64,000 nucleotides of DNA, from positions 62,001-126,000 of the forward strand of contig CAYYIV010000004.1 in the NCBI GenBank assembly GCA_964472095.1, in the 5' to 3' direction. Both the position numbers and the translations under genes were made by a program. The notes beneath the pieces were generated by a model. It did not search any database, was not told the origin of the DNA, and was given only the letters and a program-made list of their open reading frames with translations. This DNA comes from Pelagibius sp964472095. Its GTDB lineage: Bacteria; Pseudomonadota; Alphaproteobacteria; Kiloniellales; Kiloniellaceae. Positions 1 to 7,643 of this stretch are shown here, one piece after another. Position 1 is the first letter of the stretch; every line of letters starts with the position of its first letter.

Positions 1-172
1 CGCTCTGCGAGGTAACGCGGCTGGTGGCGCCGACACCCTGTCCGGTGATTTCGGCGATCACCTGTTCCACCGGCCCGCCGGGCAACACCTGAACCACGGC
101 GAAGTTGATCACCATGATCCCGAAGAGAGTCGGGATGATCAGCAGCAGGCGTCGGGCGATGTAGGCCAGCAT
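1..172 (-). CDS. yejB: Yej-type oligopeptide/microcin C ABC transporter permease, N-terminal part
   Basis: Only the first 57 codons are in the window; the gene runs off the left edge. The start codon is the ATG at 172-170, three bases after the stop of the upstream solute-binding protein gene, so the two are co-transcribed. The visible N-terminus (MLAYIARRLLLIIPTLFGIM, then a VQVLPGGPVEQ stretch) is the first membrane segment and periplasmic turn typical of YejB/DppB-class permeases of the inner membrane. In the family this subunit pairs with YejE and the ATPase YejF to import peptides. Assignment to YejB rather than another DppB homologue rests mainly on the YejA-like neighbour. Confidence 0.82.
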   Translation of the reverse strand, partial: MLAYIARRLLLIIPTLFGIMVINFAVVQVLPGGPVEQVIAEITGQGVGATSRVTSQS

Positions 173-175
173 GGG

Positions 176-2050
176 TCAGCTTCCCTCGTCGGATGAGCTT
201 GCCGCCCGGCGTCGGGCGCCCAGGGTGGCAGCTTTTTCCGCGTCGATCCACCAGCGTAAGGGGTCAGGACCGTTCAGTGGGATGCGCCCCGGCCGGCCGA
301 ACTTATCCCAGTAGAGAATGCGGTCGAAAGGTGCGATGAGCTGCGGGATGACGTAATGGCCCCAGAGCAGCACTCGGTCGAGGGCGCGGGTACGCTGGAT
401 CAGGCTTTCGCGGTCGGGGGCCGAGATCACCAGTTCGATCAGTTCGTCGACCACCGGATCCTTGATGCCGGCGATGTTGCGGCTGGAGGATTGATCGGCC
501 GCGGCGCTGCCCCACTGGTCGCGCTGTTCGTTTCCCGGTGACAGAGCCTGGCCGTTGTTGAAGATCATCATGTCGAAATCGCGGGCACGAAAGCGATTGA
601 TGTACTGCGAGGTATCCACCAGCCGCGGCCGCACTTCGATGCCGAGGCGCCGCAGATTGAAGAAGAACGGCAGCAGCACGCGTTCCTGGGCCTGGTCGAC
701 ATAGAGAAATTCGAAGCTGAAGCGTTCGCCAGTTTCGGCGTTCACCAGCTTCATGTCACGCACCACCCAACCCGCCTGCGCGAGTATATCGAAAGCCTTC
801 AGGAGATTGGCGCGCGGCCAGCCGGTGCCGTCGGTGGTCGGTGGCTGGTAGGGCGTGGTGAAGGCCTCCTCGGGAACGCGGCCGCGATAGCGCTCCAGGA
901 TCTCCAATTCCTCGCCCTGCGGCAGCCCCGTGGCGGCCAGCTCCGTCGGGGCCCAATAGCTCGCCGGCTGTTCGTACTGGCCGTAGTACACGGTCTTGTT
1001 GGTCCACTGAAAATCAAAGGCATAGGCCAGTGCCTGGCGGACCTTGCGATCCTGGAACTGCGGGCGGCGCGTGTTCATGTAGAAGGCCTGCATGCCGCCG
1101 GAACTCTTGTTCAGGATCCGCTGCTTTTGCAGCACGCCGGCCTCGACGGCGGGGATGTTGTACTGCGTCGCCCACTCCTTGGCGGAGTTTTCCGAGAAGT
1201 AATCGATCTGCCCGGCCTTCAGCGCCTGGCGCACGATGGTGCGATCAAGAAAATACTCGTAGCGGATGGTGTCGTAGTTGTCGGTGCCGACGCGTAGCGG
1301 GACGTCTTTGCCCCAATAGTCTTCAACTCTTTCGATCTCGACGAAACGCCCCGGCTCGAAGGACTTCACGCGGTAGGGGCCGCTGCCCAGGGGTGGCTCC
1401 AGGGTCGGCGTCGTGAAGTCGCGGCCTTCCCAATAGTGTTTCGGGAACACCGGAAGCTGACCCATGATCAGCGGCAACTCGCGGTTCTCGCCGGGTTGAA
1501 AGCTGAACTTCACGCTCAACGCGTCCAGTTTCTCGGCGCCGATAACGCTCTGATAGTAGAAGCGATAGACCGGAGCGCCCTGTGTGGTCAGCGTCTCGAA
1601 GGAGAAGATGACGTCGTCGGCGGTGACCGGCTCGCCGTCGTGCCAGCGTGCCTTCGGGTTCACGTGAAAGATTATCCAGGAGCGGTCCTCCGGCCATTCG
1701 ATGCTCTCGGCCAGCAGGCCGTACATGGTGAAGGCTTCGTCGTCGCCGTTCACCATCAGGGTCTCGGTGGCAATGCTGGCACCCGCGGCGGCAGTACCCT
1801 TGGCGTTGTAGGGATTGAAGGTATCGAAGGTCCGGTCGGCGGACAGCTTCAAGGTGCCGCCCTTGGGGGCGTTGGGGTTCACGTAGTCGAAATGTACGAA
1901 ACCGGGCCCGTACTTCGGTTCGCCGTGCATGGCGATGGCGTGGGCCTTGTGGATCTCTTGGTCTTGGGCGGCGACAGGCGGGGTGGCGGCGGACAGGCAA
2001 AGCGCCGCGGTGACGGCGAAGGTGGCAACGATTCGGCGCAAAGGCTGCAT
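176..2050 (-). CDS. yejA: YejA-type extracellular solute-binding protein (family 5)
   Basis: Periplasmic binding protein for an oligopeptide or microcin C type ABC importer. I start it at the ATG at 2050, which opens directly into a signal peptide (MQPLRRIVATFAVTAALCLS, cleavage near AAQ). An in-frame ATG at 2128 would add 26 hydrophilic residues before the signal peptide and is less likely. The mature part carries SBP_bac_5 features: HAIAMHGEPKYGPGFVHFDY near the N-terminus, as in YejA, then ARWHDGEPVTADDVIFSF. Length of about 624 residues fits the family. The permease gene follows 3 bp downstream. A 26-codon leader ORF ends one base before this start (see separate entry). Confidence 0.88.
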   Translation of the reverse strand: MQPLRRIVATFAVTAALCLSAATPPVAAQDQEIHKAHAIAMHGEPKYGPGFVHFDYVNPNAPKGGTLKLSADRTFDTFNPYNAKGTAAAGASIATETLMVNGDDEAFTMYGLLAESIEWPEDRSWIIFHVNPKARWHDGEPVTADDVIFSFETLTTQGAPVYRFYYQSVIGAEKLDALSVKFSFQPGENRELPLIMGQLPVFPKHYWEGRDFTTPTLEPPLGSGPYRVKSFEPGRFVEIERVEDYWGKDVPLRVGTDNYDTIRYEYFLDRTIVRQALKAGQIDYFSENSAKEWATQYNIPAVEAGVLQKQRILNKSSGGMQAFYMNTRRPQFQDRKVRQALAYAFDFQWTNKTVYYGQYEQPASYWAPTELAATGLPQGEELEILERYRGRVPEEAFTTPYQPPTTDGTGWPRANLLKAFDILAQAGWVVRDMKLVNAETGERFSFEFLYVDQAQERVLLPFFFNLRRLGIEVRPRLVDTSQYINRFRARDFDMMIFNNGQALSPGNEQRDQWGSAAADQSSSRNIAGIKDPVVDELIELVISAPDRESLIQRTRALDRVLLWGHYVIPQLIAPFDRILYWDKFGRPGRIPLNGPDPLRWWIDAEKAATLGARRRAASSSDEGS

Positions 2051-2051
2051 C

Positions 2052-2132
2052 TTACCCAAAGACCAGAACCCTGTTCGTGATGGGACCCGATGGCTTGTTC
2101 CAGACGGAATCTGGGCCCGAATCCTCATTCAT
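2052..2132 (-). CDS. Possible 26-codon leader ORF upstream of yejA
   Basis: ATG at 2132 follows a strong purine-rich ribosome-binding stretch (AGGAGAGGGGG, at about 2137-2147 on the minus strand). The frame reads 26 codons to a TAA at 2054-2052. The next base but one begins the yejA ATG (2050). Such spacing is what translational coupling by termination and re-initiation looks like, and yejA itself has only a weak ribosome-binding site. The peptide (MNEDSGPDSVWNKPSGPITN and so on) resembles nothing I recognise. Translation is an inference from the signals; it may simply be the 5' leader. Confidence 0.3.
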   Translation of the reverse strand: MNEDSGPDSVWNKPSGPITNRVLVFG

Positions 2133-2162
2133 CCAGCCCCCTCTCCTGAATGTTATGGCCAA

Positions 2163-2966
2163 TCAGGCGGCTTGCAGCAAGGAAATCGCTAGATCGTGAC
2201 AGCGCGGATCGCCGGCGCAAATCACCCGGCCGTCGCTGCCGAGGCCCGGCGGGCGGCCCTGCCAGTCGGTCATCACGCCGCCGGCACCGGCGATGATCGG
2301 CGCGTGGGCCAGGTAGTCATAGGGCGCCAGGTCGGCCTCTACCACGATGTCGGCGAAGCCGCTGGCGAGCAGCCCGTAGTTGAAGCAGTCGCCGCCGTAG
2401 AGCGTCAGCTTGGCGCCGCCGCGCAGGCGTTGGAAGGCCGGTCCGTCGGCGCCCTTGAACATTTCCGGCGCGGTGGAGAGCAGCGTGGCCGCTGCGAGCT
2501 CCGCGCAGGGGCGCACCCGCGCGGTGCGGGTGCCGGCTTTGTCGGCGAAGGTCGTGGCGTGGCCGGCGGCGCCGGTCCAGCGCTCCTCCAGGATCGGCAT
2601 GTCGATGACGCCGAGGATGGGACGGCCGCCCTGCAGCAGGGCGACGAGGCTGCCGAACAGGGGGTTGCCGGTGATGAAGCGCTTGGTGCCGTCGATGGGA
2701 TCGAGCACCCAGACGAACTCCGCCTCGGGGTTCTCGATGCCGAATTCCTCGCCGTGGATGCCGTGGTCGGGATGGGCGGCGGCGATGAGCCGGCGCATCG
2801 CCGTCTCGGCCTCGCGGTCGGCCCGGGTGACCGGGCTCTCGTCGGCCTTGTCCTCGACGGCGAGACCCTGGCGAAAGTGGCGCCGGGCCACGTCGCGCGC
2901 TGCCGTCGCCACCTCTCCCGCCAGCGCCAAGAAGGCATGCGGGCAGCGCGCGGCGGCGTCGCTCAC
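2163..2966 (-). CDS. hisN: Histidinol-phosphatase, inositol monophosphatase family
   Basis: Mg-dependent phosphatase of the inositol monophosphatase fold. The 267-residue length is usual. Visible metal-site motifs are HGEEFG (about residue 70), WVLDPIDGTKRFITGNPLFG (about 86-105) and EADLAPYDYLAHAPIIAGAGG near the C-terminus. The KRFITGNPLFG continuation after DPIDGT and the LAPYDYLA segment are characteristic of the HisN histidinol-phosphatase branch rather than of SuhB or CysQ. It would catalyse histidinol-phosphate to histidinol, the penultimate step of histidine synthesis. No other his genes are nearby. Substrate assignment is by family similarity only. Confidence 0.85.
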   Translation of the reverse strand: MSDAAARCPHAFLALAGEVATAARDVARRHFRQGLAVEDKADESPVTRADREAETAMRRLIAAAHPDHGIHGEEFGIENPEAEFVWVLDPIDGTKRFITGNPLFGSLVALLQGGRPILGVIDMPILEERWTGAAGHATTFADKAGTRTARVRPCAELAAATLLSTAPEMFKGADGPAFQRLRGGAKLTLYGGDCFNYGLLASGFADIVVEADLAPYDYLAHAPIIAGAGGVMTDWQGRPPGLGSDGRVICAGDPRCHDLAISLLQAA

Positions 2967-2997
2967 GTCGGTCGGGGCGCGCTACGGAGGCGGCGGC

Positions 2998-3549
2998 TTA
3001 CTCGGGCAGCGCCGCCGGGCTGCCGCTCAGGGTGCGCAGGTAGGCCACCACGTTTGCAATGTCCTGTGCCTTGGAGAAGCCGCGGAACGACATCTTGGTG
3101 CCCGGCGCGAAGTTCCTCGGGCTGTGCAGGAAAGCGTTCAGGTTCTCGTAGGTCCAGGTCTCACCCGCGTGCCCGCTCAGGCCCGAGGAGTAGGAAAAGC
3201 CCGCGTCGTTCGCGATAGCCTGCTGAACCACGTCGTAGAGATTGGGGCCGACCTTGTTGGCGCCGCCCTCGTCGAAGGTATGACAGGCGGCGCACTGACG
3301 TGCGGCCAGCGTCTCGCCGGCCGCCGCGTCTGCCTCGGCCAGCAGCGGGGCGATCGGCTCGAGAACCACTTCCTCGGCAGCGGCGTCGCTGGCACCGGTG
3401 CTTTCAGTGGCTGCGATTACGTAGGAATTCTCTTCCAGTACCACGCGCGGGTGGTAGAGCAGCTCGGCCACGAAGCCGGAGAGCATGGCGACAACGCCGG
3501 CGGTGAGGACGGCGGCGGCGATCTTGTTAGATTCCAACGACGAAGCCAT
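2998..3549 (-). CDS. cycM: Membrane-anchored class I cytochrome c (CycM/c552 type)
   Basis: Single-heme electron carrier tethered to the inner membrane and facing the periplasm. I use the ATG at 3549, preceded by a purine-rich site, giving 183 residues; a start at 3609 adds 20 residues without function. An uncleaved N-terminal segment (about residues 9-32) is the anchor. It is followed by an acidic Ala-rich linker. The heme motif CAACH is at about 86-90, and the sixth ligand is probably Met153 in APGTKMSFRG. In related alphaproteobacteria such proteins link the bc1 complex to a cytochrome c oxidase. Its position beside kdsB and pheA is a conserved alphaproteobacterial arrangement. Confidence 0.85.
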   Translation of the reverse strand: MASSLESNKIAAAVLTAGVVAMLSGFVAELLYHPRVVLEENSYVIAATESTGASDAAAEEVVLEPIAPLLAEADAAAGETLAARQCAACHTFDEGGANKVGPNLYDVVQQAIANDAGFSYSSGLSGHAGETWTYENLNAFLHSPRNFAPGTKMSFRGFSKAQDIANVVAYLRTLSGSPAALPE

Positions 3550-3824
3550 TGATAAGCCCTTGCTTCCCTTCTGATCCGCGCGGGACAATAGCCGCGCAAG
3601 GCTGCGCATTCAATAGTCCGTCAGGCGCCGGCAGGCAAGGCCCGGATATGCGGCAAAGCCGCCCGGGACGGGTGATTTCCGCCGCTGGACCTTGCAGGCG
3701 GCTTGTTTTCCACCGGCCACTCCCTAATCTGCGGCGATCGGGCGCATGACCCGGCCGAATCGCAGTGGTTGCCGGTCGGCGGAACGGCCCATTGAAGCCA
3801 AAACCCTCTCTGACCCCCGGAACC

Positions 3825-4610
3825 ATGAACACTGTCGTGCCTGCCCCTGCAAATCCCATCGTGATGATCCCGGCACGCCTCGCCTCGACCCGGCTGCCTG
3901 ACAAGCCGCTGGCCGATATCCATGGGGCGCCGATGATCGTCCATGTCTGGCGCCGGGCGGTGGAGGCGGAAGTCGGGCCGGTGGTGGTAGCCTGTGCTGA
4001 AGAAGCCATTGCCGCCGCGGTGACCGCCGCCGGCGGCCGGGCGGTGTTGACCGATCCGGCCCATGCCAGCGGCTCCGACCGCATCTTCGAGGCACTGATG
4101 GCGGTCGACCCGGAGCGCCGCCACGATGCGGTGGTGAACCTGCAGGGCGACCTGCCGACCCTGGAGCCGGCCCTGGTCCGCGCGGTGCTGCAACCGCTCG
4201 CCGAGGGCCCTGCCGACATCGCCACGCTGGCGGTGGAGATCCGCGAGCCGGAGGAGCGCCGCAATCCCAACGTGGTGAAGGCGGCCGTCAGCTTTCCGGC
4301 GGGCAGCGGGATTGCCCGGGCGCTCTATTTCAGCCGCTGTCCGGTGCCTTGGGACCCCTGGGACACCGGCGGCCAGGGGCAGGCCCAGCCGCTCTACCAT
4401 CACATCGGCATCTACGCCTACCGTCGCCAGGCGCTGGAACGCTTCGTCGCGCTGCCGCCCTCGCCGCTGGAACAGCGCGAGCGGCTGGAGCAGCTGCGCG
4501 CGCTGGAAGCGGGGATGCGCATCGACGTGGCCCGCGTTGACACCCTCCCCCTGGGTGTCGATACTCCCGCCGACCTTGAGCGGGCACGGGCCCTGCTGGC
4601 GCCCGCCTGA
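3825..4610 (+). CDS. kdsB: 3-deoxy-manno-octulosonate cytidylyltransferase
   Basis: Activates Kdo with CTP to CMP-Kdo, the donor for the inner core of lipopolysaccharide; cytoplasmic. The ATG at 3825 gives about 261 residues, the usual size; an upstream GTG at 3765 would add 20 residues not typical of the family. Family signatures are IPARLASTRLPDKPLADI at the N-terminus (nucleotide binding), ASGSDRIFEAL, NLQGDLPTLEP (QGD metal/nucleotide motif) and YHHIGIYAYRR followed by LEQRERLEQLRALEAG. All are in order. pheA follows after about 100 bp on the same strand. Confidence 0.95.
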   Translation: MNTVVPAPANPIVMIPARLASTRLPDKPLADIHGAPMIVHVWRRAVEAEVGPVVVACAEEAIAAAVTAAGGRAVLTDPAHASGSDRIFEALMAVDPERRHDAVVNLQGDLPTLEPALVRAVLQPLAEGPADIATLAVEIREPEERRNPNVVKAAVSFPAGSGIARALYFSRCPVPWDPWDTGGQGQAQPLYHHIGIYAYRRQALERFVALPPSPLEQRERLEQLRALEAGMRIDVARVDTLPLGVDTPADLERARALLAPA

Positions 4611-4714
4611 GGCCGTTTTCCTGCTCCCGGCCGCGCCGGGGAAGCGGCTGGGCCTCTGGTCCGGCCGCCGGCGCTCCGGGCGGCGGATCTTCGACAGAGA
4701 AGGCTTGCAAAGAT

Positions 4715-5602
4715 ATGTCTGAGGCCCCCAAGACGGCGCCGGAGCCGATGGCGTCTGAGAACGTCATCGCCTTCCAGGGCGTCCCCGGCGCCTATTCCGA
4801 CATGGCCTGCCGGGCGGCGCGTCCGCAGATGACCACCCTGCCCTGCACCTCCTTTGAGGACACCTTCGCCGCCGTGCGCGATGGCCGCGCCCGCTTTGCC
4901 ATGATTCCGATCGAGAACTCCAGCGCCGGGCGGGTGGCCGACATCCACCATCTGCTGCCGGAGTCCGGACTGCACATCATCGGCGAGCACTTCCAGAAGG
5001 TGGAGCACCAGCTGCTGGCGCCGCAGGGCACGACGCGCGACCGGATCAAGACGGTGCACAGCCATGTCCAGGCGCTCTCCCAGTGCCGCCACTACACGCG
5101 GCGCGAGGGCCTGCTGCCGGTGACCCATGCCGATACCGCCGGCGCCGCCAAGGAGGTCGCCGAACTGGACGATCCGACACGCGCGGCCATCGCCTCCGCC
5201 CTGGCGGGGGAGATCTACGGCCTGCAGGTGCTCGACGCCAATGTGCAGGACATCCCGCACAACACCACACGCTTCATCGTCATGGCGGAGGAGCCGATCG
5301 ATCCTCCGATCGACGAGGGCCCGGTGATCACCACCTTCGTGTTCCGCGTGCGCTCGGTGCCGGCGGCGCTCTACAAGGCGCTGGGCGGCTTCGCCACCAA
5401 CGGGGTGAACATCACCAAGCTGGAAAGCTACATCATCGACGGCAGCTTCACGGTGGCGCAGTTCTACGCGGACATCGAGGGCCATCCGGAGAACCGCATG
5501 GTGCGCCTGGCGCTGGAGGAGCTCAGCTTCTTCTCCCGCGAGGTGAAGATCCTCGGCGTCTACCCCGCCAATCCCTTCCGCGGCACGGTGAACGGCGACT
5601 GA
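4715..5602 (+). CDS. pheA: Prephenate dehydratase
   Basis: Converts prephenate to phenylpyruvate in phenylalanine synthesis. The 295 residues consist of the catalytic domain (about 17-190), with FQGVPGAYSDMA, MIPIENSSAGRV and the NTTRF motif (around residue 186, containing the catalytic Thr), followed by an ACT regulatory domain (about 205-285) with ALYKALGGFATNGVNITKLE. There is no chorismate mutase domain, so this is the monofunctional form. The ACT domain implies feedback control by phenylalanine. The stop is 10 bp from the convergent nudC stop. Confidence 0.95.
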   Translation: MSEAPKTAPEPMASENVIAFQGVPGAYSDMACRAARPQMTTLPCTSFEDTFAAVRDGRARFAMIPIENSSAGRVADIHHLLPESGLHIIGEHFQKVEHQLLAPQGTTRDRIKTVHSHVQALSQCRHYTRREGLLPVTHADTAGAAKEVAELDDPTRAAIASALAGEIYGLQVLDANVQDIPHNTTRFIVMAEEPIDPPIDEGPVITTFVFRVRSVPAALYKALGGFATNGVNITKLESYIIDGSFTVAQFYADIEGHPENRMVRLALEELSFFSREVKILGVYPANPFRGTVNGD

Positions 5603-5611
5603 TCGCCGTTC

Positions 5612-6580
5612 CTACTCTTGTGCCAGCCAGTCCTCGATGAGGCGGCGGGCGATGGAATCGCGGCGCGGCAGCTTGAAGGTCTCGTTCTCAGGCGAGTTCA
5701 GCAACTCGGCGCGGCTGTACCACTGCGCGCTTTCCAGCTCGTCCGGGCCGAGGTCCAGCGGTCCGTGATCGGCGCGGACGTGGAATCCCAGCATGATCGA
5801 GGAGGGAAACGGCCAGGGCTGCGAGGAGTGATACCGCACGTCCTCGACGGAGAGCTTCAGGCCGACCTCCTCCCAGATCTCGCGGGCGACGGCTTCCTCC
5901 AGGCTCTCGCCGGGCTCGACGAAGCCGGCCAGGGTGGAGTGCATGCCGGGCGGCCACAGCGGCTGGCGGCCAAGCAGGCAGCGGTCGCCGCCGTCGTGCA
6001 CCAGCATGATGACGGCCGGGTCGGTGCGCGGGAAGTGCACGGCGCTGCAGGCGGCATTGCCGCAGCGGCGCTGATGGCCGCCCTTTTCGCTGACGGTTGC
6101 CGTGCCGCAGACCCCGCAGAAGCCGTGGCGCGCATGCCAGTGGGCAAGGCCGCGCGCATAGGCCAGGAGGGCGCCATCCTCGCGGCGCATGATCGGGCCG
6201 ACGGCACGCAGATCCTGGAAGCTGCCGCGCCCGGCGGTCAGCGGCCCGATCTGCGGCTCCTCCAGGTGCGAGAAGTCGATGGCGAGGTACGCGACCTCTT
6301 CGCGGAGGCCGAGGAAGATCGTCTCGCCGGCCAGCTCCAGCAGGCCGTCCAGCTCGATCCGCCGCAGGACCACCGCCTCGGCCTCGGCGGCGATCAGGTG
6401 CTGGCTGCGCCACAGCGGAATCACACAGCTACGCGGGTCCTGCAGCACCGCGGCCAGACGCTCGGCGTCGCCGCGCAGGCGGTCGGCGCGGTCGAGCGGC
6501 ACCCCAGCATAGAAATTGGGCTTCGGCATGCGGGCAAAGGTGGCATGCGGCCCCGGCGGCTGGCAATCGCTGCTTTGCAT
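5612..6580 (-). CDS. nudC: NAD(+)/NADH pyrophosphatase (Nudix)
   Basis: Hydrolyses NADH/NAD to NMN(H) and AMP and, in E. coli, removes NAD caps from RNA. In order: an N-terminal NUDIX-like domain; a four-cysteine zinc ribbon at about C155, C158, C173 and C178; a complete Nudix box at about 219-241 (GFVEPGESLEEAVAREIWEE); and the NudC-specific SQPWPFPSS motif at about 253-261, which distinguishes it from other Nudix hydrolases. 322 residues from the ATG at 6580; a start at the internal Met18 (MPKPNFYAG) is also possible. Convergent with pheA. Confidence 0.93.
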   Translation of the reverse strand: MQSSDCQPPGPHATFARMPKPNFYAGVPLDRADRLRGDAERLAAVLQDPRSCVIPLWRSQHLIAAEAEAVVLRRIELDGLLELAGETIFLGLREEVAYLAIDFSHLEEPQIGPLTAGRGSFQDLRAVGPIMRREDGALLAYARGLAHWHARHGFCGVCGTATVSEKGGHQRRCGNAACSAVHFPRTDPAVIMLVHDGGDRCLLGRQPLWPPGMHSTLAGFVEPGESLEEAVAREIWEEVGLKLSVEDVRYHSSQPWPFPSSIMLGFHVRADHGPLDLGPDELESAQWYSRAELLNSPENETFKLPRRDSIARRLIEDWLAQE

Positions 6581-6657
6581 CCTTATCGCCCCGCCGCCGC
6601 GTAGTTGTCTCCAGGGACCCGATGGATCAAGGTTTGAACGGCGAAAGGGAGCACGGA

Positions 6658-7335
6658 ATGCATCGACGGCAGGCCCTGAGACTATTGGGCGTCGGCGCCG
6701 CCGGCCTGGGGGCGGGGCTGGGTTTGGGCCCTGGCACAGCGCTCGCGCAGGCCTGCGATCTCTTCCCGCGCCGTGCCGGCTGGCGATTCCTGGTGCTTCG
6801 GCACGGCAACGTGATCGGCGAACACGTCTTCCGCTTCTCGCGTCGCGACGGGGATTTCGTGGTCGAGGTCGCCATCGACATCGCCGTCGACCTGCTGGGC
6901 ATCACCCTGTTCCGCTTCACCCACCGCTCAGAGGAGATCTGGCGCAAGGGATGGCTGCACGCGCTGGTCTCGGCCACCGACGACGACGGCACGCTCTGGC
7001 GCCTGCAGTCGGAGCGCCGCGACGGCGCCTTGCGCGGCACGGTGAACGACGTCGCCTTCGACGTCTCCGGCTTCGTCGTGCCGGCCAGCCTGTGGCACCG
7101 CGATACCACGAAATCACAGGCGCTGTTCGACACCATCGACGGCCGGGTCAAGGTGATTGACAGCGAGGCGCTGGGCGAGGAGACGGTGAGCGTGGCCGGC
7201 GCCAAGGCTGAGGCGCGGCATTTCCGCCTCACCGGCCAGCTCCAGCGCGACATCTGGTACGACGCCGGCTGCGGCATCGCCAAGGTGACCTTTGCGGCCC
7301 GCGACGGCTCCCTGATCACCCTCGAACGCCAGTAG
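6658..7335 (+). CDS. DUF6134-like secreted protein with TAT signal
   Basis: Function unknown. The ATG at 6658 has a good site (GGGAG) upstream and opens with MHRRQALRLLG, a twin-arginine signal followed by a Gly/Ala/Leu-rich segment and a likely cleavage after ALAQA. The mature part of about 195 residues is predicted to be beta-rich: FLVLRHGNVIGEHVFRFSRR, then repeated hydrophobic/charged alternation. It ends DIWYDAGCGIAKVTFAARDG, resembling conserved secreted proteins annotated as DUF6134. TAT export suggests folding or cofactor loading before export. An in-frame start at 6622 would put 12 residues before the arginines. It stands alone between nudC and the SRP RNA gene. Confidence 0.7.
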   Translation: MHRRQALRLLGVGAAGLGAGLGLGPGTALAQACDLFPRRAGWRFLVLRHGNVIGEHVFRFSRRDGDFVVEVAIDIAVDLLGITLFRFTHRSEEIWRKGWLHALVSATDDDGTLWRLQSERRDGALRGTVNDVAFDVSGFVVPASLWHRDTTKSQALFDTIDGRVKVIDSEALGEETVSVAGAKAEARHFRLTGQLQRDIWYDAGCGIAKVTFAARDGSLITLERQ

Positions 7336-7455
7336 GGCAGCGGGAGCGCCGGATTCCGGCGGGTCTGCGAGAATCGCCACGAAACGAGGGGAAATCTCCC
7401 GGGTCGGCACCGGCCAGGGGCTTGCTCCGGCGGGTCCGATGCCCGATATTGTCAG

Positions 7456-7558
7456 GCGGGAGGTTGGCGGCGGACGGATCACTCGCCAACCCGGTCAGGT
7501 CCGGAAGGAAGCAGCCGTAACGAGATTCCGGTCCGGGTCGCTGTTCCAATCTCCCACC
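7456..7558 (+). ncRNA. ffs: Signal recognition particle RNA (4.5S type)
   Basis: The invariant SRP helix 8 core is present at 7494-7516 (GTCAGGTCCGGAAGGAAGCA, then GCC), containing the GGAA tetraloop and the internal loop that binds Ffh. The flanks pair: GGGAGGTTGG at 7458-7467 with CCAATCTCCC at 7546-7555, and inner GGTTGGCG with CGCCAACC. This gives a single hairpin of about 100 nt, the short bacterial form. A location immediately before dnaX-ybaB-recR is the usual alphaproteobacterial position. Ends are estimated to within a few bases. Confidence 0.92.
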
Positions 7559-7643
7559 CTATAATTCACCGCGTGAGGTCCCGGCCCCACCTCCATTTAC
7601 AGGGGCCGCGGCGAGCGCGCCTCCCGCTCCCCGGATTGCCTGC

